This document shows, one piece after another, positions 18,071 to 27,311 of a stretch of 53,915 nt of DNA. The translations under genes were made by a program, and so were the position numbers. The notes beneath the pieces were generated by a model. That model was not told the DNA's origin. It worked only from the letters and a program-made list of their open reading frames with translations, and searched no databases. The stretch lies in contig CAMAUX010000036.1 of the NCBI GenBank assembly GCA_945861435.1, forward strand, positions 1 through 53,915. The letters are read 5' to 3'. The stretch comes from Chthoniobacter flavus (GTDB lineage Bacteria; Verrucomicrobiota; Verrucomicrobiia; Chthoniobacterales; Chthoniobacteraceae). Each line of letters opens with the position of its first letter. The stretch's first letter is position 1.

Positions 18071-19087
18071 ATGGCTTTCTCGATTTATCGTCACCTTCTG
18101 CGGCCGGTCTTTTTCCGGATGGATCCCGAGTGCGTGCATCACATGGCAATGGATGCGATGCAGTACACAAGCCGACTGCTCGGCCGGATTGTTCCGGAGC
18201 ACGATCCGCGTCTGGCGCGGCAGGTGTTCGGCGTGCGTTTTCCGAATCCGGTGGGGCTCGCAGCCGGGTTCGATAAAAACGCGGTGGCGCTGGCTGCGTG
18301 GCAGGCGATGGGGTTCGGCTTCGCGGAGGTGGGGACGATCACGGCGCGTGCACAGCCCGGGAATCCGAAGCCGCGCATTTTCCGAGTTCCTGAGATCGAG
18401 GGGCTGATCAACCGGCTGGGGTTCAACAACGACGGCGCGGATGCAGTCGCGGAGCGGTTGCGGCGGTTGGAGGCGGCTCGGCTCTGGCCGCGGATTCCTG
18501 TGGGGATCAACCTTGGGAAGTCGAAGGTGACTCCGTTGAACGAGGCGACGGGCGACTACCTGCTTTCCTTTGAGAGGCTGCGGCGGTTCGGGGATTACTT
18601 CGTGCTGAACGTGAGTTCGCCGAACACGCCCGGATTGCGGACGCTGCAGGGCCGGGAGGCGCTCGACGAGTTGATGGGCGCCGTTCAGGAGCGCAATACG
18701 GACAGACATCCTTTGCTCGTGAAAATCGCGCCGGATCTGGAATCGGGGGCGATTGAAGAAATCATCGCCTTGGCCGAGGGCCACAAACTGGCGGGCATCA
18801 TTGCGACGAACACCACGCTCGATCATTCGCCGGTGCCCGCGGGCCGCGATGAGCAGGGCGGCCTGAGCGGGAGTCCTCTGCGCAAGCGGGCGACGGAGGT
18901 GGTGCGTTTTATCACGAAGCGCACGAGCCTTCCCGTGGTGGCGGTCGGCGGGATCTTCAGCGCGGACGATGCGTTGGAGAAGTTGGATGCGGGCGCAGCG
19001 CTGATCCAGATCTACACAGGGCTGATCTACCAGGGACCGGGTCTGGTGCGGCGGATCTGTGATGCGATTGTGAACCGGCTGACCTGA
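18071..19087 (+). CDS. pyrD: Dihydroorotate dehydrogenase, quinone-linked (class 2)
   Basis: 338 aa. It oxidises dihydroorotate to orotate in pyrimidine synthesis, passing electrons to membrane quinone. Class 2 hallmarks: an N-terminal amphipathic segment (MAFSIYRHLLRPVFFRMDPE) for membrane association, 'PVGLAAGFDKNA', the catalytic Ser in 'LNVSSPNTPGLR', the FMN-binding 'VKIAPDL', 'IATNTTLDHSP' and 'VAVGGIFSADDA'. Length is typical. mqnC, for the quinone partner of this enzyme, follows 56 bp downstream. Confidence 0.95.
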   Translation: MAFSIYRHLLRPVFFRMDPECVHHMAMDAMQYTSRLLGRIVPEHDPRLARQVFGVRFPNPVGLAAGFDKNAVALAAWQAMGFGFAEVGTITARAQPGNPKPRIFRVPEIEGLINRLGFNNDGADAVAERLRRLEAARLWPRIPVGINLGKSKVTPLNEATGDYLLSFERLRRFGDYFVLNVSSPNTPGLRTLQGREALDELMGAVQERNTDRHPLLVKIAPDLESGAIEEIIALAEGHKLAGIIATNTTLDHSPVPAGRDEQGGLSGSPLRKRATEVVRFITKRTSLPVVAVGGIFSADDALEKLDAGAALIQIYTGLIYQGPGLVRRICDAIVNRLT

Positions 19088-19143
19088 GTGCGGGCGGGGG
19101 GCGCGTGCTTTACCTTCCGGGCGATCGAACTTAAATAAGGGGG

Positions 19144-20244
19144 ATGTCAGCAGCTCTACAGGACGTGCAGCGGGAGCGGGTCGTCGAGCGGGTGCTCGAG
19201 GGCGGACGCATTGGCGCGGAGGACGCGGCGGTGCTGTACCGTCTGCCGTTGAGCGAGCTGGGGGCGCTGGCGGACTGGCGGCGGCGGGCGGCACAGGCGG
19301 GTGCGCACGGGGGGCGCGGGAACGAGGTGGTCACGTACATCGTGGACCGGAACGTGAACTACACCAATGTCTGCAACGTGTACTGCAAGTTCTGCGCGTT
19401 CTACCGGACGGAACGGGATGCCGACCATTACGTGCTCAGCCGCGAGGAACTGGATCAGAAGCTGGACGAGCTGACGGCGATCGGCGGTGTGCAGGTGCTG
19501 CTGCAAGGCGGGCATCATCCCGGACTGGGGATCGATTTTTACCTGGAGATGCTGGCGCACATCCGCGCGAAGTATCCGCACATCAACGTCCACGGGTTCA
19601 GCCCGCCGGAGTTCAACCATTTTGCGGAGGTGTTCGGGATGTCGCTGCGCGAGGTGATCGAGCGCTTCAAGGAGGCGGGGCTCGGGTCGATCCCGGGTGG
19701 TGGCGGCGAGATCCTCGTGGATCGTGTGCGCAACCGGATCGCGCCGTTGAAGTGCGACAGCGACCATTGGTTGAAGGTGATGGAGATCGCGCATGAGCTG
19801 GGGTTGAAGTCGAGTGCGACGATGATGTTCGGCCACGTGGAGACCCTGGAGGAACGCATCGAGCATCTGGAGCGACTCCGCGTGCAGCAGGATGCGACGG
19901 GCGGTTTCAGCGCGTTCATCTGCTGGACGTTCCAGCCCGACAACACGAAGCTCCGCGCCGAGCCGGTGGGCAGCGCCGAATACCTCCGGATGCAGGCGCT
20001 GAGCCGGATTTATCTCGATAACATTCCAAACCTGCAGAGCTCCTGGGTGACGCAGGGGCCGCAGATCGGGCAGGTGGCGCTCAAGTACGGAGCGAATGAT
20101 TTCGGAAGCGTGATGATGGAGGAAAACGTGGTGAGCAAGGCGGGTACAAGTTTCCGGCTTGCGAAGGAGGAGATCGAGCAGCTCATCCGCGAGGCGGGCT
20201 ACGCGCCGCATCAGCGCAACACTTGGTACCAGCTTTTGAATTAA
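19144..20244 (+). CDS. mqnC: Cyclic dehypoxanthinyl futalosine synthase (radical SAM)
   Basis: 366 aa. A radical SAM enzyme of the futalosine route to menaquinone, cyclising dehypoxanthine futalosine. The [4Fe-4S]/SAM motif is CxxxCxxC at C77, C81, C84 ('CNVYCKFCAFYR'). 'VLLQGGHHPGLGIDFY' fits MqnC rather than MqnE or CofH. Further support: 'LGSIPGGGGEILVDRVRN' and the C-terminal 'NVVSKAGTSF'. Its presence implies a menaquinone-based respiratory chain made by the futalosine pathway, as in many verrucomicrobia. Other mqn genes are not in the window. nadA follows 33 bp downstream, so the pair may be an operon. Confidence 0.9.
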   Translation: MSAALQDVQRERVVERVLEGGRIGAEDAAVLYRLPLSELGALADWRRRAAQAGAHGGRGNEVVTYIVDRNVNYTNVCNVYCKFCAFYRTERDADHYVLSREELDQKLDELTAIGGVQVLLQGGHHPGLGIDFYLEMLAHIRAKYPHINVHGFSPPEFNHFAEVFGMSLREVIERFKEAGLGSIPGGGGEILVDRVRNRIAPLKCDSDHWLKVMEIAHELGLKSSATMMFGHVETLEERIEHLERLRVQQDATGGFSAFICWTFQPDNTKLRAEPVGSAEYLRMQALSRIYLDNIPNLQSSWVTQGPQIGQVALKYGANDFGSVMMEENVVSKAGTSFRLAKEEIEQLIREAGYAPHQRNTWYQLLN

Positions 20245-20277
20245 CCCCGCACCGCAGCCCCTCCCTTCCCCTTCCTT

Positions 20278-21216
20278 ATGGCCTTTGCCGGAATCGACCT
20301 CGTCGAGGAAATCCTCGAGCTCAAGAAGCAGCGCAATGCCGTGATCCTCGCGCACAATTACCAGGTGAAGGAGATCCAGGAGATCGCCGACTATGTGGGC
20401 GACAGCCTCGGGCTCAGCTACCAGGCGGCAAAGACGGACGCGGAGGTGATCGCGTTCTGCGGGGTGCATTTCATGGCTGAGACGGCCAAGATCGTGAATC
20501 CATCGAAGCGCGTCGTGTTGCCGGATTTGGATGCGGGTTGCTCGCTCTCGGAGTCGTGTCCCGCGGACAAGCTGGAGGCGTACTTGAAGGCGAACGCGGA
20601 CAAGAACTACCACGTGATCGCTTACATCAACTGCTCGGCCGGGGTGAAGGCGCTGAGCGATGTGATCTGCACCAGCGGCAATGCGGTGAAGATCGTCCAT
20701 GCCGCGCCGAAGGACCGCAACATCCTCTTCGTCCCGGACCAGAATCTCGGCGCATGGGTGATGGAGCAGACGGGGCGGCCGATGGAACTTTGGAAGGGCG
20801 CGTGTTATGTGCACGTGGAATTCACGCGGGCGGCCATCGAGAAGATTCGCTTGGAACATCCCGGGGCGCCTGTGGTGGCGCATCCCGAGTGCACGCATGC
20901 GGTGCGGATCCTTGCGGACGAGGTGTGCTCGACGGAGAAGATGATCACGTACTGCCGTGCTTCCGAGGCGAAGAAGTTCATCATCGTGACGGAGTCCGGG
21001 ATGTTGCACCGGCTGCGGCGTGAGATGCCGGACCGGGAGTTCATCGCAGGGCCGACGGACAAGTGCGCGTGCGCGGACTGCCGGTTCATGAAGATGAACA
21101 CGCTGGAGAAGCTGCATGCGGCGCTGCTGAATCTGGAGCCTGAGATCGTGCTGCCGGAGCCGCTGCGGCGCCGGGCCGAGCTGCCGATCCGCCGGATGCT
21201 GGAGCTCAGCGCCTGA
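20278..21216 (+). CDS. nadA: Quinolinate synthase
   Basis: 312 aa. A [4Fe-4S] enzyme condensing iminoaspartate and dihydroxyacetone phosphate to quinolinate in de novo NAD synthesis. Motifs: 'NAVILAHNYQVKEIQEIAD' at the N-terminus, 'GVHFMAETAKIVNPSK', the cluster Cys in 'AGCSLSESCPADK', a second in 'AHPECTHAV', and the third among 'TDKCACADCRFMKMN'. Length is typical. No nadB or nadC is adjacent. Confidence 0.95.
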   Translation: MAFAGIDLVEEILELKKQRNAVILAHNYQVKEIQEIADYVGDSLGLSYQAAKTDAEVIAFCGVHFMAETAKIVNPSKRVVLPDLDAGCSLSESCPADKLEAYLKANADKNYHVIAYINCSAGVKALSDVICTSGNAVKIVHAAPKDRNILFVPDQNLGAWVMEQTGRPMELWKGACYVHVEFTRAAIEKIRLEHPGAPVVAHPECTHAVRILADEVCSTEKMITYCRASEAKKFIIVTESGMLHRLRREMPDREFIAGPTDKCACADCRFMKMNTLEKLHAALLNLEPEIVLPEPLRRRAELPIRRMLELSA

Positions 21217-21233
21217 GCGGTCTGGAGAGTCGC

Positions 21234-22061
21234 ATGGGCGCAGGGCTTCAAGCGGGATGGCTGCGCGGGATGCTCTTTGCGGTGGGGTTGTGGATTGCCG
21301 GATGCGAGCGGCAGGCGGATCCCGGTGCGCGGGTGCGCGAGTTTTTCGAGCAGGTCGCGCGTGGTGCTTACGCAGAGGCTTACGGAGGAGCGGCGTTTGC
21401 ATTCCGGGCGCATCAGGATGCGGAGCACTTTGCGCGGACGGTGCGTGAGGTGGGGCTCGCGGAGTTTGCGAAGGCTCAGTGGCAGCCGGCGGTGGTGGAG
21501 GGAAGGCGCGCGGCGGTGGAGGGTGCGGTGCAGAACGCAGCCGGAGTACGGAGCACGCTGCGTGTCGAGCTGGTGCAGGAGGACGGCCGTTGGCGTGTGT
21601 CTGTTGTATGCAAGCCGCGCAACGTCGCGCGCGGACCGGATGCGGACCTGTTCTCAAGCATCGGCCGGCAGCGCGGTCTTAATCCGTATCTGTATCCCGC
21701 GGCGCCTTCCGAGGCGGAGTTGCGCGCATTGGTGGGCGGGGAATTGGCGGGGCTGCAGCGCGCGTTGAATGCCGGATCGATGCAGGAGTTTCATGCGCAT
21801 CTCGCGCAGGCGTGGAGGGAGAGGGCCACCGCGAAGGGACTCGAGACGGCGTTCTCGTCCGTGCGTGATTCGGGGTTTGATCTCGCGCAGGTGGAGAAGC
21901 TGGTTCCGCTCTACGATCCCGCTCCGTACGTGGATCCGGAGGGGCTGTTGGTGGCGGCCGGGTACTATCCGAGCGCGCCGCTGCGGTTGTTCTTCAGCCT
22001 GAAGTTCGCTTCGGAGGAGGGGCGGTGGAGGCTGTACGGGCTCGACATGCAGCTGCGCTGA
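21234..22061 (+). CDS. Predicted lipoprotein of unknown function
   Basis: 275 aa. The N-terminus has a short basic region and a hydrophobic stretch ending in the lipobox 'LWIAGCER', so it should be lipid-anchored at the Cys near residue 25. Two weakly repeated alpha+beta halves follow, each starting with 'FFEQVARGAYAEAY'- or 'LQRALNAGSMQEFHAH'-like helices and then strands ('VQEDGRWRVSVVC', 'SEEGRWRLYGLDMQ'). This resembles NTF2/DUF4864-like small-domain folds. No catalytic motif is evident. It follows nadA by only 17 bp. Confidence 0.8.
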   Translation: MGAGLQAGWLRGMLFAVGLWIAGCERQADPGARVREFFEQVARGAYAEAYGGAAFAFRAHQDAEHFARTVREVGLAEFAKAQWQPAVVEGRRAAVEGAVQNAAGVRSTLRVELVQEDGRWRVSVVCKPRNVARGPDADLFSSIGRQRGLNPYLYPAAPSEAELRALVGGELAGLQRALNAGSMQEFHAHLAQAWRERATAKGLETAFSSVRDSGFDLAQVEKLVPLYDPAPYVDPEGLLVAAGYYPSAPLRLFFSLKFASEEGRWRLYGLDMQLR

Positions 22062-22097
22062 GGCGTGCGGGACTGCGAGCTCCCGTGGGCCCCGTAT

Positions 22098-23039
22098 TTA
22101 CGCGAGTGCGCGGAGCTGGGCGACTGCGGCGTTGAGGCTCGCGCAGTCGGAGAGGGAGATGCACGGGGTGCCTTTGCGGGTGCGGTTGAGGAGGCTGGAG
22201 AGGACGCCGCCGGGGCCGAGCTCGAGAAAGAGGTCGCACTTCATGTCATCGACGAGGAGCTCCATGGTCTCGGTCCAGCGCACGGTGCCAGTGACCTGAT
22301 CCTGAAGCGAGGAGCGGATCTCTTCGGGATCGCTGACGGGACGTGCGTCGATGTTGCAGATGACGGGGAAGTGAGGGGTGTTGAAATCGGTGCGCTGGAG
22401 TTCTTCGCCGAGTTTGAGGAAGGCGGAGTTCATGAGGCGCGAGTGGTAGGCGCCGGCCACGTTCAGCATTTTAGCCATGCGGATGCCGTTCTCCTTTGCG
22501 AGCGAGACGGCGAGGGTGACCTTTGCGGTCTCGCCCGAGATGACGATCTGACCCGGGCTGTTGAGGTTGGCGACATCGACGTCGGTCTCGGAGGCGAGGG
22601 TGCGCACGGCGCTTTCATCGGCGCCGATCATCGCGGCCATGGCGCCTGAAGTCTGTTCGCAGGCTTCCTGCATGAAGAGCCCGCGCCGGCCCACGAGACG
22701 CACCCCCGTCTCAAAGTCGAAGGTGCCCGCGGCGGCGTGTGCGGTGAATTCCCCAAGCGAAAGACCCGCGGCGGCGTGGACGGGGAGTTCCCCGATTTCC
22801 TGACGCAGCGCTGCGAGGCAGGCGAGGCCGTGGACGAAGAGGGCAGGCTGGCAGTTCCGCGTCTGCATGAGGTCGGCCTCCGGTCCCTCGAACGCGGTCC
22901 TGCTGAGGGGCGTGCCGAGGATGGCATCGGCTTTGGCAAAAAGATCTGCCGCGGCTGGGTACTTGGCAGCGAGATCCCGGCCCATGCCGACGGTCTGTGC
23001 GCCCTGGCCGGAGAAGAGAAGTGCGATGCGTTTGTTCAT
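22098..23039 (-). CDS. fabD: Malonyl-CoA:ACP transacylase
   Basis: 313 aa. It loads malonyl groups onto acyl carrier protein for fatty-acid synthesis. Motifs: 'LLFSGQGAQTVGMG' at the start, the nucleophile Ser in 'AAGLSLGEFTA', the catalytic His in 'VAGAYHSRLM', and C-terminal 'LELGPGGVLSSL'. Length is standard. Its start overlaps the stop of the upstream glycerate kinase gene (ATGA, 23036-23039), so it is translated second in a two-gene unit rather than in the usual fab operon; no other fab or acpP gene is nearby. Confidence 0.94.
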   Translation of the reverse strand: MNKRIALLFSGQGAQTVGMGRDLAAKYPAAADLFAKADAILGTPLSRTAFEGPEADLMQTRNCQPALFVHGLACLAALRQEIGELPVHAAAGLSLGEFTAHAAAGTFDFETGVRLVGRRGLFMQEACEQTSGAMAAMIGADESAVRTLASETDVDVANLNSPGQIVISGETAKVTLAVSLAKENGIRMAKMLNVAGAYHSRLMNSAFLKLGEELQRTDFNTPHFPVICNIDARPVSDPEEIRSSLQDQVTGTVRWTETMELLVDDMKCDLFLELGPGGVLSSLLNRTRKGTPCISLSDCASLNAAVAQLRALA

Positions 23040-24154
23040 AGGCTTTTGGCGAGGAGGAAGGATTTGGCCGTCCGATGGGCGGCGCGTTCGAGGAATTCTG
23101 CCCCGCGTTCCATGGCCTCTGCAATCGGGACGGGACGGTCTACGATGGGGCAGGTGAGGTTGAAAAGCGATTCCGCAGCCGGGGCGATGCTGCCGGCGAA
23201 GGCGAGCACGGGTTTCCCGTGGCGGCGTGCAAGGTGGGCAACGCCTGCCGGGCCTTTGCCATCGAGGGTTTGGTCGTCGAGGCGACCCTCGCCCGTGATG
23301 ACCAAGGAGGCCGCGGCGATGCGATCCTCCAAGCCAAGGGCTTCGGACACGACGGTGAACCCTGAGCGGATCCTAGCGTGGCAGAAGGTGAGGAGGCCGA
23401 AGCCGATGCCGCCCGCTGCCCCCGCGCCCGGGATGTCGCGGAAGTCGGAGCCGAGATCGCGTGCCGCGATGGCCGCGAGTTGGGCCATGGCTTGCTCAAG
23501 CCCGGCGACTTCGTAAGGAGAGGCGCCCTTCTGGGGGCTGAAGACATGGGCGGTGCCGCGCGGTCCGAGGAGTGGGTTCTCGACGTCGCACGCGGCGATG
23601 ATTTCCGGGCTCGGGCCGGTGGAGGGAGGCTGGATGGAGGCGAGGCCTGCGAGATGGCGCGGGGCGGGGGGGAGCGGTGCGCCGGAGGCATCGAGAAAGC
23701 GGAAGCCCAGCGCCTGAGCCATGCCCACTCCGCCATCGGTAGTGGCGCTGCCGCCGAGGCCGAGGAGGATGGTGCGCGCGCCATGGGCAGTGGCGTGGCG
23801 GAGGAGTTCGCCTGTGCCGAAGGTGTGCGCGTCCATGGCGGAGCGTTCCTCAGGGTGGAGGCGCCAGAGACCGGACGCTTCGCTCATGGCAAGGACCGCG
23901 GTGGAACGGTCGGAGATCCAGAGGTAACGGGCGTCGACGGGCCGGCCGAGGGGATCTTGGACGGTGGTGTGAACCCATGTGCCGTTGAGCGCGGTCTCGA
24001 GGGTTTCCGCAAAGCCCTCCCCGCCATCGGCGATGGGGGCGAGGTCAAGGACGGCGGAGGGATCGGCACTGAGCCATCCGCGCGAGATGGCGTGGGCAGC
24101 CTCTGCGGCGGAGAGGGAGCCTTTGAATTTGTCTGGGGCGACCAGGATCTTCAT
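23036..24154 (-). CDS. Glycerate 2-kinase (GlxK/GarK type)
   Basis: 372 aa. It phosphorylates glycerate to 2-phosphoglycerate, joining glyoxylate/glucarate-type pathways or the serine cycle to glycolysis. The family signature 'MKILVAPDKFKGSLSAAEAA' opens the protein; 'IADGGEGFAETL', 'ILLGLGGSATTDGGVGMAQALG' and 'VITGEGRLDDQTLDGK' are the conserved blocks. It is the first gene of a pair with fabD (4-bp overlap). GarK and GlxK cannot be told apart from sequence alone. Confidence 0.92.
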   Translation of the reverse strand: MKILVAPDKFKGSLSAAEAAHAISRGWLSADPSAVLDLAPIADGGEGFAETLETALNGTWVHTTVQDPLGRPVDARYLWISDRSTAVLAMSEASGLWRLHPEERSAMDAHTFGTGELLRHATAHGARTILLGLGGSATTDGGVGMAQALGFRFLDASGAPLPPAPRHLAGLASIQPPSTGPSPEIIAACDVENPLLGPRGTAHVFSPQKGASPYEVAGLEQAMAQLAAIAARDLGSDFRDIPGAGAAGGIGFGLLTFCHARIRSGFTVVSEALGLEDRIAAASLVITGEGRLDDQTLDGKGPAGVAHLARRHGKPVLAFAGSIAPAAESLFNLTCPIVDRPVPIAEAMERGAEFLERAAHRTAKSFLLAKSL

Positions 24155-24349
24155 CTCGGGGGGAAGAGGAGTAAGGGGCGACCATCTTCCCCCCGGGTGC
24201 TGTTGACAAGCGGCATCGCCCGCTGACGCGGGAACGCGGACCCTGAATGGAATCCGGTCGGGAAATCGTGCGGACGTGTCCCGATGGAGGCCATCGTTTC
24301 CCCTTACACAGCTTGCTCCCGCGCGAGCTAATGATACGACGGGCTGATA

Positions 24350-27031
24350 TTACCGCGGAATCGCGCGCAGGGTGTAATAAGTCTCCAGCCGCTTCCATGC
24401 GGAATGCGGCGCGAACATCTGCTGCGTGTCTTCGGTGCGCAGATGATAAATCCGGTCGAGCCAGCGGTTGTCGCTTCCGAAGCCTTCCAGCGCGAGAGTG
24501 ACGGTCTTCCGGTCCGCGCTGATCTTTGCCGCGGCGATGGGGAGATCGCGTTTTTCATTCTCCGGTGAGCCGTAGGGCAGCCCGTCGGAGTAGAACCACG
24601 AGGTGGCTTTCCACGCGGCGACGAACTCCTGTTCCTTCACCGAAGCCGCAAGGGGTTGGGTGAAGTGGAGGGTGAATCCGGACTTGTCCGCCGTCACGCG
24701 GTGGATGTCGGCGGGGACGGTTTTCCCGTCGAAGGAGAGGCGCTGGAGTTTGTCCTGAAAGCCTCCCTTGGCCGACCAGCCGCGTCCGGTCTGGCCGACG
24801 AGGAGGCTGCCATCGGGAAGGAAGCAGGGGCGCATCACACCGGATCCCATGCCGAAGGCGAACGGGATGACACAGCCTTGATCGGCACCGTCGACCTTTT
24901 CCGTCACGACCCGCAGGAGTGTTGAGAGCGTCTGGTCGCCAATGAACATCTGCTTCGCGTAAGGACCGAATTTGCCGGCGGTCGTGTCCCACACAGGGTT
25001 GCCCGGCGAGTTCGCAAGCTTGCCGTGGGGCAGCCAGACCGCGCATTTGCGAATCTTGTCCTTCCACAGGGTGAACTTCAGCTCCGGGGAATCCGGCCGC
25101 ATGCGGGCGCCCGGAAGGTCGAGTAGGCCGGAGAGATGGCCGTAGAACTGGCCTTCCTCAAGGGGCACGACTTTGGAGGAGCCGACGTATTCGCCCTGAT
25201 TCTCCGCGTACCAGAGGCGGCCGTCCGGATCGAAGGCGAGGCCAGCCGGGCTGCGCAGACCATTGGCGAAGGGCTGGAATTTTCCATCGGGAGTGAGGCG
25301 GATGGCCCATCCGCGGAAGCCGCCCATCGAGCCCATGAACGGGCCGCCGGCGCGCCATGAAGCGCGGTCGTTGCTGGAGTGGGTGAGGTTGAGCGCGAAG
25401 TAGTAATTACCCGCGGCATCGCGCACGGGGCCGTGTGCGTATTCGTGGTAATTGGCGTGGAAACCGTAATCGTCGCAAAGGGTCTCGAACTTGTCGGCAC
25501 GCCCGTCGCTGTTGGTGTCGGTGATGCGCGTGAGTTCAGGCTTCTGGATGACGACGATGCGGTCGCCCTTGTCGTCTTCGATGAAGATGCCGAGGCACTC
25601 ATAAGTTCCCTCAGCGAACAGGGTCCATTGGTTGCCGCGAATCCGCCAGATGCCTGCGGTCCTTGTTCCAAGAACGATGGTGCCGTCCTTGGCCACGGCG
25701 ATGCCAGTGGGCTCGAAGAGTTGCGCGCGCCCGAAGAGATCTTTGGGGGATTCCCAGTCCTCGACCGCATAGCCCGCGGGCAGTTGCTGCGGTGTCTTGC
25801 CTTCGCTGCTGGGTTTGCGAACGACGGGTTGTGGGGTCCAGTTCTCATCCTGCGCGAGGAGCGGGCGCGCGATGAGTCCGCCGGGGAGTGCGGCTGAAAG
25901 CTTGAAGGTGCTCGTGGATCCTTGGGTGAGCGTCCACTCGCCATTCTGCAGTGCGCCGCCTTCGGTGCGGATGTCGGCAAGGCCGTCCGTGTTCAGTCGG
26001 AACTTCAGCGGAGCGGCGAGGCGCCCCTCGACGAGAATCTCGAGGCGGCCGTCGGGCGTGACCTTGAGGCGCTCCGTGAAGGTGTTCGCGCCCACTTTGA
26101 TGCGGAAAACCGGGTCGCCGGTTGCGGGATCGACTTCGTGGCCGAGGAAGTGGGTGTCGGCATTCGCTGCGAGGAGTTGGGAGAAGGAGCGGTCGTCCCA
26201 GAGCCATTTTTCGACCGCTTTTTCGTCGAGCACATCGGGTTGTTTGAATTCGAGGTCGATGGGGGCGTTATTGGCATCAAGGGGCTGGAGGAGGGGCGTG
26301 CCTTCATGCAGGAGCCTTGCGCCCTGGCCGCGCTCCGAGCCCGGCTGGCCACGGCCCTGCCGTTCCTTTGCGAGGTTGAGGTAGCCTCCCCCCCAGATGT
26401 TCCGGACCGAAAGGAACCGTTGATCGAAGGTGTAGTTGATGCCGCTGGGCAGGCCGACGTGGAGGGCGCGTCCGCTCGAGCCGACGATGGGTGCGCGGAC
26501 AATCCTTGTACGCTTCGCCACCGGCTCCTCGCCCTGGATCTCAAGGATGTTCTTGGCGGGCGCCTTCTTCTCAACCTTCACCATGACCGTCGCAGGCCCG
26601 GCCTGCGGCGCATCGGCGAGTGTGCGGAGGTAATTCCAGATGTTCTCGACTGCGGTGTCCGGCAGCACTTCCGGAGTGAAGAGAGGCATCGCAGCGGGAT
26701 AGGGCGCGCCTTTGGTCGGACCGTTCTCCGCGATGGCAAGGATGTCGGACGCCTTGCGGACAGACTCGAGGTAATAGGGTTTATCGGCCCGGACAGTGCG
26801 GCGGCCGTTGGTTTTGGAGTCGAGTACTTCGCGCTCGCGCGGTTGGGAGAGGAAGAGGCCGTGCAGCCCAGGGCCGGTGCGAATGGAGGCGTCGTTCTTG
26901 TCGACTGCGTGGCAGACAATGCAGCCGTAGACTTCGAAGGCGGCTTTGCCTTCGGCGACCGCGTCGATCTCCTGCTGGGCAAAGGCCCGCAGACTTGAAG
27001 TGGCGGCGAGGAGGAGGAGGGTGCGTTTCAT
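24350..27031 (-). CDS. Exported cytochrome c / beta-propeller protein
   Basis: About 893 aa. The start at the ATG at 27031 gives a signal peptide (MKRTLLLLAATSSLRAFAQQ). The longer frame from 27175 only translates an intergenic repeat and is rejected. A single c-type heme site, CIVCH in 'VYGCIVCHAVDKND', lies near mature residue 40, with the distal Met probably in 'AAMPLFTP'. The middle is a beta-rich domain of unknown family (about residues 200-440). The C-terminal half is a six-bladed propeller of the sorbosone/PQQ-sugar dehydrogenase type ('ITDTNSDGRADKFETLCDDYG', 'GLAFDPDGRLWYAENQGE'). It is probably a periplasmic redox or sugar-oxidising protein; substrate and electron partner are unknown. 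It is divergent from the DUF1549 gene. Confidence 0.85.
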   Translation of the reverse strand: MKRTLLLLAATSSLRAFAQQEIDAVAEGKAAFEVYGCIVCHAVDKNDASIRTGPGLHGLFLSQPREREVLDSKTNGRRTVRADKPYYLESVRKASDILAIAENGPTKGAPYPAAMPLFTPEVLPDTAVENIWNYLRTLADAPQAGPATVMVKVEKKAPAKNILEIQGEEPVAKRTRIVRAPIVGSSGRALHVGLPSGINYTFDQRFLSVRNIWGGGYLNLAKERQGRGQPGSERGQGARLLHEGTPLLQPLDANNAPIDLEFKQPDVLDEKAVEKWLWDDRSFSQLLAANADTHFLGHEVDPATGDPVFRIKVGANTFTERLKVTPDGRLEILVEGRLAAPLKFRLNTDGLADIRTEGGALQNGEWTLTQGSTSTFKLSAALPGGLIARPLLAQDENWTPQPVVRKPSSEGKTPQQLPAGYAVEDWESPKDLFGRAQLFEPTGIAVAKDGTIVLGTRTAGIWRIRGNQWTLFAEGTYECLGIFIEDDKGDRIVVIQKPELTRITDTNSDGRADKFETLCDDYGFHANYHEYAHGPVRDAAGNYYFALNLTHSSNDRASWRAGGPFMGSMGGFRGWAIRLTPDGKFQPFANGLRSPAGLAFDPDGRLWYAENQGEYVGSSKVVPLEEGQFYGHLSGLLDLPGARMRPDSPELKFTLWKDKIRKCAVWLPHGKLANSPGNPVWDTTAGKFGPYAKQMFIGDQTLSTLLRVVTEKVDGADQGCVIPFAFGMGSGVMRPCFLPDGSLLVGQTGRGWSAKGGFQDKLQRLSFDGKTVPADIHRVTADKSGFTLHFTQPLAASVKEQEFVAAWKATSWFYSDGLPYGSPENEKRDLPIAAAKISADRKTVTLALEGFGSDNRWLDRIYHLRTEDTQQMFAPHSAWKRLETYYTLRAIPR

Positions 27032-27054
27032 GGGGGAGAGCTTTGGGGGTGGGG

Positions 27055-27135
27055 CTTTTCTTTGTGCCTTGGTGTCTGGGGGTGCGCGATGGAGGCAGAT
27101 TCTCACACGGAGGCACAAAGGCACCAAGGGGTGGA
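27055..27135. repeat. Dispersed 'CTTTGTGCC/CACCAAGG' intergenic repeat
   Basis: CTTTGTGCCTTGGTG on one side and GGCACAAAGGCACCAAGG on the other form imperfect inverted copies around a short spacer. The minus strand would translate as 'LVPLCLRVRICLH', a phrase common to PVC intergenic repeats. A shorter relative occurs near 37008-37024. Confidence 0.6.
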
Positions 27136-27311
27136 GGGCGCTGCCTAATGACGGGAGGCTCGCATGGCCGTCCACTCTTCAGCACGCAAGAAATGAGCGG
27201 GCCACCGGGGGAGCATCGTGCTTTGTCGCCTTTGCAGCGGATCTGGGTGCCCGCGGAATGCGGCTTTCACTCATGGCGCAGACTCATTAGGAATAAAGGC
27301 CCCACCCCCTC

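Noticed and set aside
19156-21657. 833-codon minus-strand frame opposite mqnC and nadA
   Set aside because: His/Arg-rich shadow spanning two clear genes on the other strand.
27032-27175. N-terminal extension of the cytochrome/propeller protein
   Set aside because: It translates an intergenic repeat ('LVPLCLRVRICLH'); the signal peptide begins at 27031.
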